Shown piece after piece: positions 6,799 through 13,672 of a stretch of 13,672 nucleotides of DNA. A model generated the notes under the pieces. The model was not told where the DNA came from. It saw nothing but the letters and a program-made list of their open reading frames with translations, and did no database searches. How positions within the stretch are numbered: position 1 is the first letter of the stretch; each line of letters starts with the position of its first letter. The position numbers and the translations under genes were made by a program. Source of the stretch: Castellaniella sp036379515 (GTDB lineage: Bacteria > Pseudomonadota > Gammaproteobacteria > Burkholderiales > Burkholderiaceae_B); assembly GCF_036379515.1 (NCBI RefSeq), contig NZ_DASVGN010000005.1, positions 1 to 13,672 on the forward strand, read 5' to 3'.

Positions 6799-8015
6799 CA
6801 CACCGATTTCCAGACCTTTGCTGCACTCCTCAAGACAGCACATTCGCTCGCCGCCGCGAATTTCTGAAGCTTTCTGCGCTATTTACCGCTGCGGGTGCTT
6901 TGCCCTTCCTTGAAGCGGGGCGCACAGCGCGCGCTGCCGAGCCCGAAGCCCCTGTACGCATCGGTTACCTGCCCATCACCGACGCGACTCCTTTGCTGGT
7001 GGCCCACCACAATGGTCTGTTTACCCAGCAAGGCCTGCAAGTGGAAAAGCCCAGGCGCTTCCGCAGTTGGTCCCAAATCGTGGAGGCGTTTCTCGCCGGG
7101 CAGGTCAACGTGGTGCATTTGCTCATGCCCATGACGGTCTGGTCACGCTTCGGCAGCCACTCATCCGCCAAGGTCGTGGCCTGGAATCACACGGAAGGCT
7201 CATGCCTGACCGTCCAGCCCGATCTCAAGAACGTAGCCGATCTCGGGGGCACCACGGTGGCCATCCCGTTCTGGTATTCGGTGCACAACATTGTGCTGCA
7301 AGCCCTATTGCGCGAATCCGGGCTGGAATTCATCAGTGAAGGGACTCCGACCAAACAACAGGTCAAGCTCGTCGTCATGTCGCCGGGCGACATGCTGCCC
7401 GCCTTGGGAAGCAAGCAGATCTCAGGCTACATCGTGGCAGAACCATTCAACGCCAAGGCTGAAGAGCTGGGCGTTGGCAAGGTCTGGCGTTTCACGGGTG
7501 ACGTCTGGCGCAACCACGCTTGCTGCGTGGTCACCATGCATGAGCAGGACCTGCAAAAGCGTCCTGACTGGTCACAAAAAGTCGTGAACGCGATCGTGCA
7601 GGCCCAGGGCTGGGTGCGCGGGCACCGAGAAGAAACGGTCAATATCCTCGCACGCGACAACCCTGCCGCCTACACGCCCCACAACCGTTCCACCTTGGCT
7701 CGCGTGTTGATCCCCTCGGCACAACGCGATGCAGAATACGAACGCACCGGCGCGATCATCCACAAAGACTGGCACGAACAACGCATCGACTTCCAGCCCT
7801 ATCCGTACCCCAGTTACACCGAGAAGCTGGTGGAGTTGCTCAAAACCACGTACGTGTTGGGACAAAATGACTTCCTGAAGACCCTGGACCCCGCCCGTGC
7901 GGCCCGCGAGCTGGTCGACGACCGATATGTACGCCGTGCGATCGAGGCCCAGGGTGGACTGAAGACCTTTGGTGCCAATGCTTATACGCGAACAGAGACC
8001 TTCGAGGTGAGTTGA
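6795..8015 (+). CDS. Tat-exported substrate-binding protein, NrtA/CmpA/SsuA-like
   Basis: The 406-residue product is the periplasmic receptor of the importer. Its signal peptide has a twin-arginine motif RREFLK (20-25), a hydrophobic stretch LSALFTAAGALPFL (26-39) and a likely signal peptidase I site after A-R-A47. There is no lipobox. The mature part begins VRIGYLPITDATPLLVAHH (54-72), followed by GLFTQQGLQVE, FLAGQVNVVHLLMPMTVWSR and GYIVAEPFNAKAEELG (211-226). This layout is that of the NMT1/NrtA-CmpA class that binds nitrate, bicarbonate, sulfonates or thiamine precursors. Anchor residues of nitrate binding cannot be checked by eye. Tat export implies folding before secretion, as NrtA-type proteins often do. 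The start overlaps the ATPase stop by 4 nt and the stop shares one base with the permease ATG. Confidence 0.85.
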   Translation: MTHRFPDLCCTPQDSTFARRREFLKLSALFTAAGALPFLEAGRTARAAEPEAPVRIGYLPITDATPLLVAHHNGLFTQQGLQVEKPRRFRSWSQIVEAFLAGQVNVVHLLMPMTVWSRFGSHSSAKVVAWNHTEGSCLTVQPDLKNVADLGGTTVAIPFWYSVHNIVLQALLRESGLEFISEGTPTKQQVKLVVMSPGDMLPALGSKQISGYIVAEPFNAKAEELGVGKVWRFTGDVWRNHACCVVTMHEQDLQKRPDWSQKVVNAIVQAQGWVRGHREETVNILARDNPAAYTPHNRSTLARVLIPSAQRDAEYERTGAIIHKDWHEQRIDFQPYPYPSYTEKLVELLKTTYVLGQNDFLKTLDPARAARELVDDRYVRRAIEAQGGLKTFGANAYTRTETFEVS

Positions 8016-8884
8016 TGAACAGCCCCTTGATCTCAGACGCCTCATTGCCCGCGCCGATTCCGCTGCGTGGATCGAATGTGCAAGCGCGCACAAAAGCGCT
8101 ACGGCGCTTTCGCGAACTGGCGACTGGGCGGCCTGTGCTCAGTTTGGGGGGGCTACTGGCACTTTTACTGCTCTGGGAAGGTGGCATCGCCCTGCTGGAG
8201 CAGAACGTGCCTATGGCCAAAATGTTCGCCCCCGCGCAAGCCCTCCCCGACCTCGTGCGGCTGCTGGCAGAAAATCAACTCACCATGCACACGCTCGTCA
8301 GCTTGAGGCGAGTTGCAGTGGGCCTGTTTTGGGCGCTGGTCTTCGGAGTGCCTATCGGACTGGCCATTGGCGCATCGTCACGACTCGAATCGGCCACCAG
8401 TGGCGCGTTTCAATTCCTGCGCATGATCTCGCCGCTTTCCTGGATGCCCGTGGCCGTCATGCTGTTTGGCATTGGCGACGCTCCCATCTATTTCCTGCTC
8501 AGCTTCGCGGCTGTCTGGCCCATCATTTTGAACACCAGTGCCGGCGTGCGGCAACTGGACCGCCGCTGGCTCATGCTCGCGCGCAGCCTAAGCGCCACAC
8601 GGCGTGAAATCCTCTGGAAAATCGTGATTCCAGGCTCCCTGGGCCACATCCTGACAGGGTTGAGGCTCGCCATCGGGATCGTCTGGATCATCCTGGTTCC
8701 CTGCGAAATGCTGGGTGTCAGCTCCGGGCTTGGCTATTTCATCCTCGACACACGCGACCGCATGGCCTATTCGGAACTCATGGCCGTGATCGTCCTGATT
8801 GGCGCGCTGGGCTTCTTGCTCGACACGGGGGCCCAGCGTTTGCACCGTCACTGGGCGCGTGGGCGCTCGTCCGCCCGCCACTGA
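8015..8884 (+). CDS. ABC importer permease, SsuC/TauC/NrtB class
   Basis: The 289-residue inner-membrane protein forms the channel of the importer. About six hydrophobic segments are seen near residues 41-61, 97-120, 138-153, 157-175, 211-233 and 252-270. The cytoplasmic coupling (EAA) region is at about 185-215, LARSLSATRREILWKIVIPG, and contacts the ATPase. IILVPCEMLGVSSGLGYFI (225-243) matches the segment that reads AEM or AEL-x-G-x-x-x-GLG in the SsuC/TauC/NrtB group, with PCEM instead of AAEM. The ATG at 8015 shares its A with the preceding TGA and has GAGGTG 5 nt upstream. A TTG at 8012 is a less likely start. It is the last gene of the operon and converges on uvrD with a 38-nt gap that has no clear terminator. 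Confidence 0.88.
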   Translation: MNSPLISDASLPAPIPLRGSNVQARTKALRRFRELATGRPVLSLGGLLALLLLWEGGIALLEQNVPMAKMFAPAQALPDLVRLLAENQLTMHTLVSLRRVAVGLFWALVFGVPIGLAIGASSRLESATSGAFQFLRMISPLSWMPVAVMLFGIGDAPIYFLLSFAAVWPIILNTSAGVRQLDRRWLMLARSLSATRREILWKIVIPGSLGHILTGLRLAIGIVWIILVPCEMLGVSSGLGYFILDTRDRMAYSELMAVIVLIGALGFLLDTGAQRLHRHWARGRSSARH

Positions 8885-8922
8885 CCAGGCCTTGGCCGCA
8901 AACGAGCCTTCAGGACACGCGG

Positions 8923-11205
8923 CTAATCCAGGACCTCGAGCTTGGCAACGCCAAGCGCCAGGGTCTTGGTGCCCACGTCACGAAACTCGATACGAGCCTG
9001 GGCATCGTCGCCGTTGCCACTCAGATAAACGACGGTTCCTTCGCCGAAACGACCATGGCGAACGTTGCCTCCGATTCGAAAGCACTGCCCACCTACGGTG
9101 ATGCCGGCAGTTTGCGTCCGCGCCGCGCGCGGAACAAACGCGCTCCCCCCTTGTTCGGCGTGGGGCCGTCCGAACGCGTCTCGCCACGCCGGCTGGGCCG
9201 ACTGGGTCGATTGCACGCGTTGGCGCGGCGTGAGCCACTTCAGATGTTCTTCAGGAATTTCATCCAGAAAGCGTGAACGCATCGGATAACGCGTCTGCCC
9301 ATGGAGCATACGGCTTTGCGCGAGCGTGAGCGTAAGACGCTCGCGAGCCCGCGTCATCGCGACATACATGAGACGGCGTTCTTCTTCGAGCCCCCCGGCG
9401 TCCAGCAAGCTGTTTTCATGGGGAAATAGCCCCTCTTCCAGACCGGTAATGAAGACCACGTCGAATTCCAGGCCCTTGGCGGCATGCACCGTCATGAGCT
9501 GAACTGCATCTTGGCCCGCCTGCGCCTGGTTGTCACCGGCTTCGAGCGACGCGTGGCTCAAGAACGCACCTAGTGGCGACATGACCTCGGGGGGTTCGGC
9601 TTGCGGATCGGCTGCGTCTGTAGCCGCAGCCGCAGCCAGCCCTTCGGGAATGCGTCCGGCCACCAATCCTGCGTAGCCTTCTTCAGACACGAAGGCAGTT
9701 GCCGCATTGACCAGCTCCTGGAGGTTTTCAAGTCGCTCCTGGCCCTCGCGTTCGGCCCGGTAATGTGCCTCGAGCCCACTGACATGCACGACCTGACCAA
9801 TCAGCTCCGGCAAATCAAGGCTCTGCGCATCGTGTGCCAACCCCTGAATGAGCTGTGAAAATCGAGCCAGACTCGTCCCACCTTTGCCCGACATGTAGGG
9901 CACCGCCTGGGCGAGACTGACGCCATACTGCGCCGCTGCGTCGGCCAGCTGTTCCAAGGTCCGCGCCCCTATTCCTCGAGTGGGAAAATTCACCACCCGC
10001 ATCCAGGACGTGTCATCGTGTGGGTTGTCGACCAATCGCAGATACGCCAGTACATGCTTGATTTCCTGGCGCTCGAAAAACCGCTGGCCCCCATAGACTC
10101 GATAAGGCACTTGCGCAGAAAACAGCGCATGCTCGATGGGCCGAGATTGCGCGTTACTGCGGTAGAGCACGGCAATCTCGTGGGCCGCGCGCCCATCGCG
10201 CAACAACGCGCGAATCTCGTCGACCAGCCACTGCGCTTCAAGCAGATCGGAGGCCTGTTCGACCACCCGAAGAGGCTCGCCCTCGCCCGCATCGGTCCAG
10301 AGATTCTTGCCCAGGCGATTCGCATTGTGCGCAATCAGCGCATTGGCCGCATCCAGAATGTGTCCGTATGAACGATAGTTCTGCTCCAGCCGGATGACAT
10401 TACCTTGCGCATGACGATGTTCGAAGTCAGCCATGTTCCCGACATTGGCGCCGCGAAACGCGTAGATGGACTGGTCGTCGTCGCCCACCGCAAACACAGG
10501 CGTTTCGTTTCCTGCCAGCAGCATCAGCCAACGATATTGCAGCACATTGGTATCCTGAAATTCATCGACCAGGATATGCCGGAAACGCCGCTGATAATGC
10601 TCACGAATGACGGATTCTCGCTGCAACAGCTCGTAGGCGCGCAAGAGAAGCTCGGCGAAATCCACGACCCCTTCGCGTTCGCACTGATCCTGATACCGCT
10701 GATAGAGATCTGCCAACTGCCGCGCGTGCACATCGCGCACGTCCATGTCCTTGGGGCGCAGTCCATCCTCTTTTGCTGCATTGATCATGCGTTGAACATC
10801 GCGCGGAGGAAACCGATCTTCATCGGCACTCACGGATTTCAGCAGGCGTTTGATCGCCGACAGTTGGTCGGCACTATCCAGAATCTGGAAAGTCTGAGGT
10901 AGCGCTGCTTCTCGGAAGTGCGCACGCAACAGCCGGTTGCACAGGCCGTGAAAAGTACCCACCCACATGCCACGAGTACGAATGGGAAGCAGCGCCGAGA
11001 GGCGCGTAAGCATTTCGCGCGCTGCCTTGTTGGTAAACGTGACGGCCAGTAACCCAAATGGGGTGACCTGCCCGGTCTGGATGAGCCAGGCCATGCGGGT
11101 CGTGAGCACTCGCGTCTTGCCGCTGCCGGCGCCGGCAAGCACCAGGGCATGTGTTGCGGGAAGGGTGACAGCGGCCCTTTGCTGCTCGTTCAGACCATCG
11201 ATCAT
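8923..11205 (-). CDS. uvrD: ATP-dependent DNA helicase II UvrD
   Basis: The 760-residue superfamily 1A helicase unwinds DNA 3' to 5' in nucleotide excision and mismatch repair. Motifs in order: NEQQRAAV Q-motif (6-13), Walker A AGAGSGKT (24-31), Ia TFTNKAAREM (56-65), GTFHGLCNRLLRAH (83-96), II VDEFQDTN (213-220), III GDDDQSIYAFRG (241-252), IV QNYRS (275-279), V TVHAAKGLEFDVVF (572-585) and VI RRLMYVAMTRARERL (610-624). Residues 712-760 form the RNA-polymerase- and DNA-binding Tudor-like tail typical of UvrD/PcrA. Residues about 513-565 are an Ala/Pro-rich insertion of the 2B region. GDDDQSIY and GTFH favour UvrD over Rep. The ATG at 11205 overlaps the desaturase TGA by 4 nt. The frame extends 24 codons further upstream, but that would run deep into the desaturase and begin outside the domain. 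Confidence 0.95.
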   Translation of the reverse strand: MIDGLNEQQRAAVTLPATHALVLAGAGSGKTRVLTTRMAWLIQTGQVTPFGLLAVTFTNKAAREMLTRLSALLPIRTRGMWVGTFHGLCNRLLRAHFREAALPQTFQILDSADQLSAIKRLLKSVSADEDRFPPRDVQRMINAAKEDGLRPKDMDVRDVHARQLADLYQRYQDQCEREGVVDFAELLLRAYELLQRESVIREHYQRRFRHILVDEFQDTNVLQYRWLMLLAGNETPVFAVGDDDQSIYAFRGANVGNMADFEHRHAQGNVIRLEQNYRSYGHILDAANALIAHNANRLGKNLWTDAGEGEPLRVVEQASDLLEAQWLVDEIRALLRDGRAAHEIAVLYRSNAQSRPIEHALFSAQVPYRVYGGQRFFERQEIKHVLAYLRLVDNPHDDTSWMRVVNFPTRGIGARTLEQLADAAAQYGVSLAQAVPYMSGKGGTSLARFSQLIQGLAHDAQSLDLPELIGQVVHVSGLEAHYRAEREGQERLENLQELVNAATAFVSEEGYAGLVAGRIPEGLAAAAATDAADPQAEPPEVMSPLGAFLSHASLEAGDNQAQAGQDAVQLMTVHAAKGLEFDVVFITGLEEGLFPHENSLLDAGGLEEERRLMYVAMTRARERLTLTLAQSRMLHGQTRYPMRSRFLDEIPEEHLKWLTPRQRVQSTQSAQPAWRDAFGRPHAEQGGSAFVPRAARTQTAGITVGGQCFRIGGNVRHGRFGEGTVVYLSGNGDDAQARIEFRDVGTKTLALGVAKLEVLD

Positions 11206-12410
11206 AGGGCGTAACGGCGCAACCGGTACGCAAACTGTTCGAGGCCGTCGATGCCGCTTGCCTGAGCGCGCCGGCACCAGACCCGCAGATCGGCCAGCAA
11301 CTGTTCGCTGCTGGCGCTGGAGGATTCCCAGAGACCTTGCAGATCGTGCCGCATCTGCACCAGCGTGGAAAGCGCCGGCACGAGCGTGAGTGCGCGCGCA
11401 ACCTGAGCACGCTTATCGGCGTCGAGCGTGGCATCGTCACGCGACAGCCACTTGCGACACTGCCGCAGCAAGTCGCGATCGCCAGGGCGGCCAGGCAAGG
11501 CCAGCGACTTGAGCTCTTGAGTCACCGCCACGCGAACCATGTGAGAATAGCGTGCCAGCACTTCGTAGCGATGCGCAATGATACCTTGCAACTGATCTGG
11601 GCCCAGGGAGTCAATTGCGACCGGCCCGCTGCTTTGCAGCCGCAAGCGCGGCGCCACCTTGCGCACCGTCGCCAGGCCCAGCGCCTGCAGCAGCCGGATA
11701 TACATCCAACCCAGGTCGAATTCGTACCACTTGGAAGAAAATTTGGCCGAGGTGCCATACGCATGATGGTTGTTGTGCAGTTCTTCGCCGCCAATCAACA
11801 CCCCCCAAGGCACCACGTTGGTGCTGTCGTCCGGGCACGCGAAGTTTCGATAGCCCCAGGCATGCCCCAGGCCATTGACCACCCCTGCCGCCCAAAAAGG
11901 AATCCAGGCCATCTGCACGGCCCAGACCGTGAGGCCCAGCACCCCGAACAGCGCCAGATCGATCACCAGCATGGAGACTATGCCCAGCAGATTGTGGCGC
12001 GAATAAAGCCTGCGTTCGATCCAATCGTCGGGCGTGCCATGACCGTAACGTTTCAAGGTGTCGGCGTTCTTGGCTTCGTTGCGATAAAGCTCCGCGCCCT
12101 GAAAAAACACCTGTGACAGGCCAAAGATGGCCGGCGAATGAGGATCGCCTTCTCGTTCGCATTTGGCGTGATGCTTGCGGTGGATGGCAACCCACTCTTT
12201 GGTGATCATCCCGGTGGTGAGCCACAGCCAAAACCGCAAAAAATGCGCAATCGCCGGGTGCAGATCGAGGCCCCGATGTGCCTGGGAACGATGCAGGAAC
12301 AGCGTGACCGCGATGATGGTGATGTGCGTGAGCACCAGCACAGCCGCGACCAATGCCCAAGGGCTCAGTTGCAGGAGTCCCCCTTGGAGAAACGAAAACC
12401 AGGTAGTCAT
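11202..12410 (-). CDS. DesA-like membrane fatty acid (acyl-CoA/acyl-lipid) desaturase
   Basis: The 402-residue protein is a membrane di-iron desaturase that should introduce a cis double bond (delta-9 type by similarity) into fatty acyl chains. The three histidine boxes are complete: HRSQAH (40-45), HRKHH (77-81) and HNNHH (212-216), with the extra H183 in NGLGHAWGYRNF. Hydrophobic segments lie at about 15-39, 54-70 and 140-180. The classical desaturase ends near residue 255. The remaining ~145 residues (11205-11645) are soluble, Arg-rich and helical, with HDLQGLWESSSASSEQLLA and RAQASGIDGLEQFAYRLR. These look to me like the C-terminal part of ISL3-type transposases (see findings). The ATG at 12410 has no strong Shine-Dalgarno. 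The TGA overlaps the uvrD ATG. I leave the symbol blank because regiospecificity is not visible. Confidence 0.87.
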   Translation of the reverse strand: MTTWFSFLQGGLLQLSPWALVAAVLVLTHITIIAVTLFLHRSQAHRGLDLHPAIAHFLRFWLWLTTGMITKEWVAIHRKHHAKCEREGDPHSPAIFGLSQVFFQGAELYRNEAKNADTLKRYGHGTPDDWIERRLYSRHNLLGIVSMLVIDLALFGVLGLTVWAVQMAWIPFWAAGVVNGLGHAWGYRNFACPDDSTNVVPWGVLIGGEELHNNHHAYGTSAKFSSKWYEFDLGWMYIRLLQALGLATVRKVAPRLRLQSSGPVAIDSLGPDQLQGIIAHRYEVLARYSHMVRVAVTQELKSLALPGRPGDRDLLRQCRKWLSRDDATLDADKRAQVARALTLVPALSTLVQMRHDLQGLWESSSASSEQLLADLRVWCRRAQASGIDGLEQFAYRLRRYAL

Positions 12411-12453
12411 TGCGATTTGGCCCAGACAGCTAAAGAAGCACCTCTCAGTTTAA

Positions 12454-12481
12454 CGTAGCTGACAGCTCACCGTCAGCTACG
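12454..12481 (-). terminator. 10-bp perfect hairpin between the rRNA methyltransferase and desaturase genes
   Basis: CGTAGCTGAC and GTCAGCTACG are exact inverted 10-mers around an 8-nt loop. The hairpin starts 17 nt after the methyltransferase stop (minus strand) and ends 43 nt before the desaturase ATG. On the minus strand it is followed by TTAAACTGAG rather than a full U-run, so intrinsic termination is possible but weak. It may instead act in the desaturase leader. Confidence 0.45.
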
Positions 12482-12498
12482 AGGTCCCTATTCGCGGG

Positions 12499-13672
12499 TT
12501 ATTCCTGAGCGGGAGCCCGCTGCAACACGGCCGCAAAGAACCCATCGGTGCCATGGCGGTCTGGCCGCAACTGCAGATACGGCCCTGGCAGCGCAATCTC
12601 GATGCCACGCTCGGCCAGCACGGGTCCTGCTTCCAGCAGCGTGAATTCAGGGTGTTCAGCCAGAAAGCCTTCAACCTGGCGCTCGTTTTCTTCCGGCAAG
12701 ATGCTGCAGCTCCCGTACACCAGCCGCCCGCCGGGACGCACGCAAGCTGCCGCCTCGCGCAAAATGGCCGCCTGTGTCGCGTACAACTGCACCAGGGAGT
12801 CGGGGTGTTGGCGCCACTTCAGGTCCGGATTGCGCCGCAGCGTCCCCAGCCCGCTGCAGGGAGCATCTACCAGCACGCGATGCGCCTTGCCGCGAAGCCG
12901 ATACACGCGTTGATCGTGATGCTCAGCAATCACGACCGGCACTACATTGGAAAGCCCGCTGCGCGCGAACCGGGGCTTCGCACGGGCCAGCCTGGCAGCC
13001 GATACATCGAAGGCATACAGGCGTCCCGTGGAGCGCATGAGCGCTCCCAGCAGCAGCGTCTTCCCACCTGCGCCCGCGCAGAAATCGATGACCATCTCGC
13101 CACGCTTGGGTGCCAGCAGAGCCGCCAGCAATTGGCTGCCCTCATCTTGAACCTCGACCTCGCCCCGCTCGAACGCGGGCCATCGATTCACCGGTGGGCG
13201 GCCTTGAATACGAACCCCCCAAGGGGAATACGGCGTAGGACGGGCATCCCAACGCCCCTCGACCCCCTGCTGCCATGCCGCAAGCAAGGCGTCACGCGTG
13301 ATCTTGAGCGGGTTGACCCGCAAGTCCAACGGCGCTTGCTGCCCAAGGGCAGCAAGCAGCGATTCCGGATCATCAAAGTCGCTCAGGCGCTCGTCCAGCC
13401 AGTCTGGAATGCTGAAGCGCACAGCACGCGGCAGGCCGGCAGTTGGAAGGGTCAGGACGTGATCCAGCCACGCGCGTTCCTGCTCGTCCATCCCTGTGCT
13501 CAGCGTCTCACGAGGCCAGACCGAGGCCAGACCCAAAATCGCCAGGCGGCGCGTCGCAGCGCCGACCCCACTTTCCGCAAATTGCCGGTAACGACGCAAG
13601 TTTCGCAAGACGTCGAACACCGCCTCGGCGATTTCCCCACGGTCGCGCAACCCCGCATTGCTGTGTGCCCGG
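12499..13672 (-). CDS. RsmB/NOP-family rRNA cytosine-C5 methyltransferase, 5' end outside window
   Basis: The frame is open from the window edge (minus strand) to the TGA at 12499-12501, about 390 residues. It is a SAM-dependent RNA m5C methyltransferase. SAM motif I is VIDFCAGAGGKTLLLGAL (codons near 13027-13089), motif IV VDAPCSGLGTLRRNPDLKWR has the product-release Cys at 12856-12858, and motif VI GSCSILPEENE carries the catalytic Cys at 12706-12708. ERGEVEVQDEGSQLLA is the usual stretch before motif I. The N-terminal part shown does not obviously match a NusB-like domain, so this may be the second RsmB/NOP paralogue seen in beta-proteobacteria rather than RsmB itself, and no symbol is given. 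A TTG at 13650 encodes Leu within RAHSNAGLRDRGE and is not the start. Alternative: true RsmB with a divergent N-terminus. Confidence 0.85.
   Translation of the reverse strand, partial: RAHSNAGLRDRGEIAEAVFDVLRNLRRYRQFAESGVGAATRRLAILGLASVWPRETLSTGMDEQERAWLDHVLTLPTAGLPRAVRFSIPDWLDERLSDFDDPESLLAALGQQAPLDLRVNPLKITRDALLAAWQQGVEGRWDARPTPYSPWGVRIQGRPPVNRWPAFERGEVEVQDEGSQLLAALLAPKRGEMVIDFCAGAGGKTLLLGALMRSTGRLYAFDVSAARLARAKPRFARSGLSNVVPVVIAEHHDQRVYRLRGKAHRVLVDAPCSGLGTLRRNPDLKWRQHPDSLVQLYATQAAILREAAACVRPGGRLVYGSCSILPEENERQVEGFLAEHPEFTLLEAGPVLAERGIEIALPGPYLQLRPDRHGTDGFFAAVLQRAPAQE

Noticed and set aside
4214..8884. Sulfur-starvation signature (Cys/Met depletion) in the operon proteins
   Set aside because: The flavoprotein has five Cys and six Met by eye count and the mature binding protein keeps three Cys and several Met, so there is no clear depletion to support a sulfur role.
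8885..8922. Intrinsic terminator in the convergent gap between the permease and uvrD
   Set aside because: Only a 4-bp GGCC/GGCC stem is present and there is no T-run on either strand.
11337..12116. 259-codon open frame on the plus strand, and 249 codons at 11611-12360 on the minus strand
   Set aside because: Both lie over the desaturase gene, whose three histidine boxes prove the real frame. Their compositions (His/Gln-rich or Arg/Gly-rich) are typical of shadow frames.
13648..13650. TTG as the start of the rRNA methyltransferase
   Set aside because: The frame continues to the window edge with plausible family sequence (RAHSNAGLRDRGE), so the gene is cut by the window.

Overview
The window is GC-rich (roughly 60% by eye), almost fully coding, with short gaps and many start/stop overlaps. 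Gene content (YheS-like ABC-F ATPase coupled to PrmB, a DesA-type desaturase, a UvrD with a beta-proteobacterial style Ala-rich insertion, a second RsmB/NOP methyltransferase) suggests a beta-proteobacterium of the order Burkholderiales, possibly Alcaligenaceae. The family assignment is an impression and was not computed. There are no rRNA or tRNA genes, CRISPR arrays, insertion sequences or prophage genes that I can see.

Layout. (1) 2-226, +: the last 74 codons of pyruvate kinase. (2) 283-1041, -: a lipoprotein N-acetylmuramoyl-L-alanine amidase, tail to tail with pyk. (3) 1226-4038, +: prmB (ribosomal protein L3 glutamine methylase) overlapping by 4 nt with a YheS-type ABC-F ATPase, a two-gene unit that acts on the ribosome. 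(4) 4039-4213: the only clearly AT-rich, non-coding stretch, with two dyads and a plausible sigma70 promoter. (5) 4214-8884, +: a tightly packed five-gene operon encoding an AhpD/CMD-like thiol protein, an acyl-CoA-dehydrogenase-fold flavoprotein that seems to lack the usual catalytic Glu, and an NrtA/SsuA-class importer (ATPase, Tat-exported binding protein, permease). (6) 8923-12410, -: a DesA-like fatty acid desaturase overlapping by 4 nt with uvrD. (7) 12499-13672, -: an RsmB/NOP-family rRNA m5C methyltransferase whose start lies beyond the window.

The likely accessory system is the five-gene operon. The three transporter genes should import a small, probably anionic or organosulfur/organonitrogen compound. 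The two cytoplasmic enzymes would then act on it: a flavin-dependent oxygenase-like enzyme and a CxxC redox/decarboxylase-like protein. The substrate cannot be read from the sequence. The second notable observation is that the C-terminal ~140 residues of the desaturase resemble the C-terminal helical part of ISL3-family transposases, which would be an unusual fusion or domestication. The remaining genes look like ordinary housekeeping loci.
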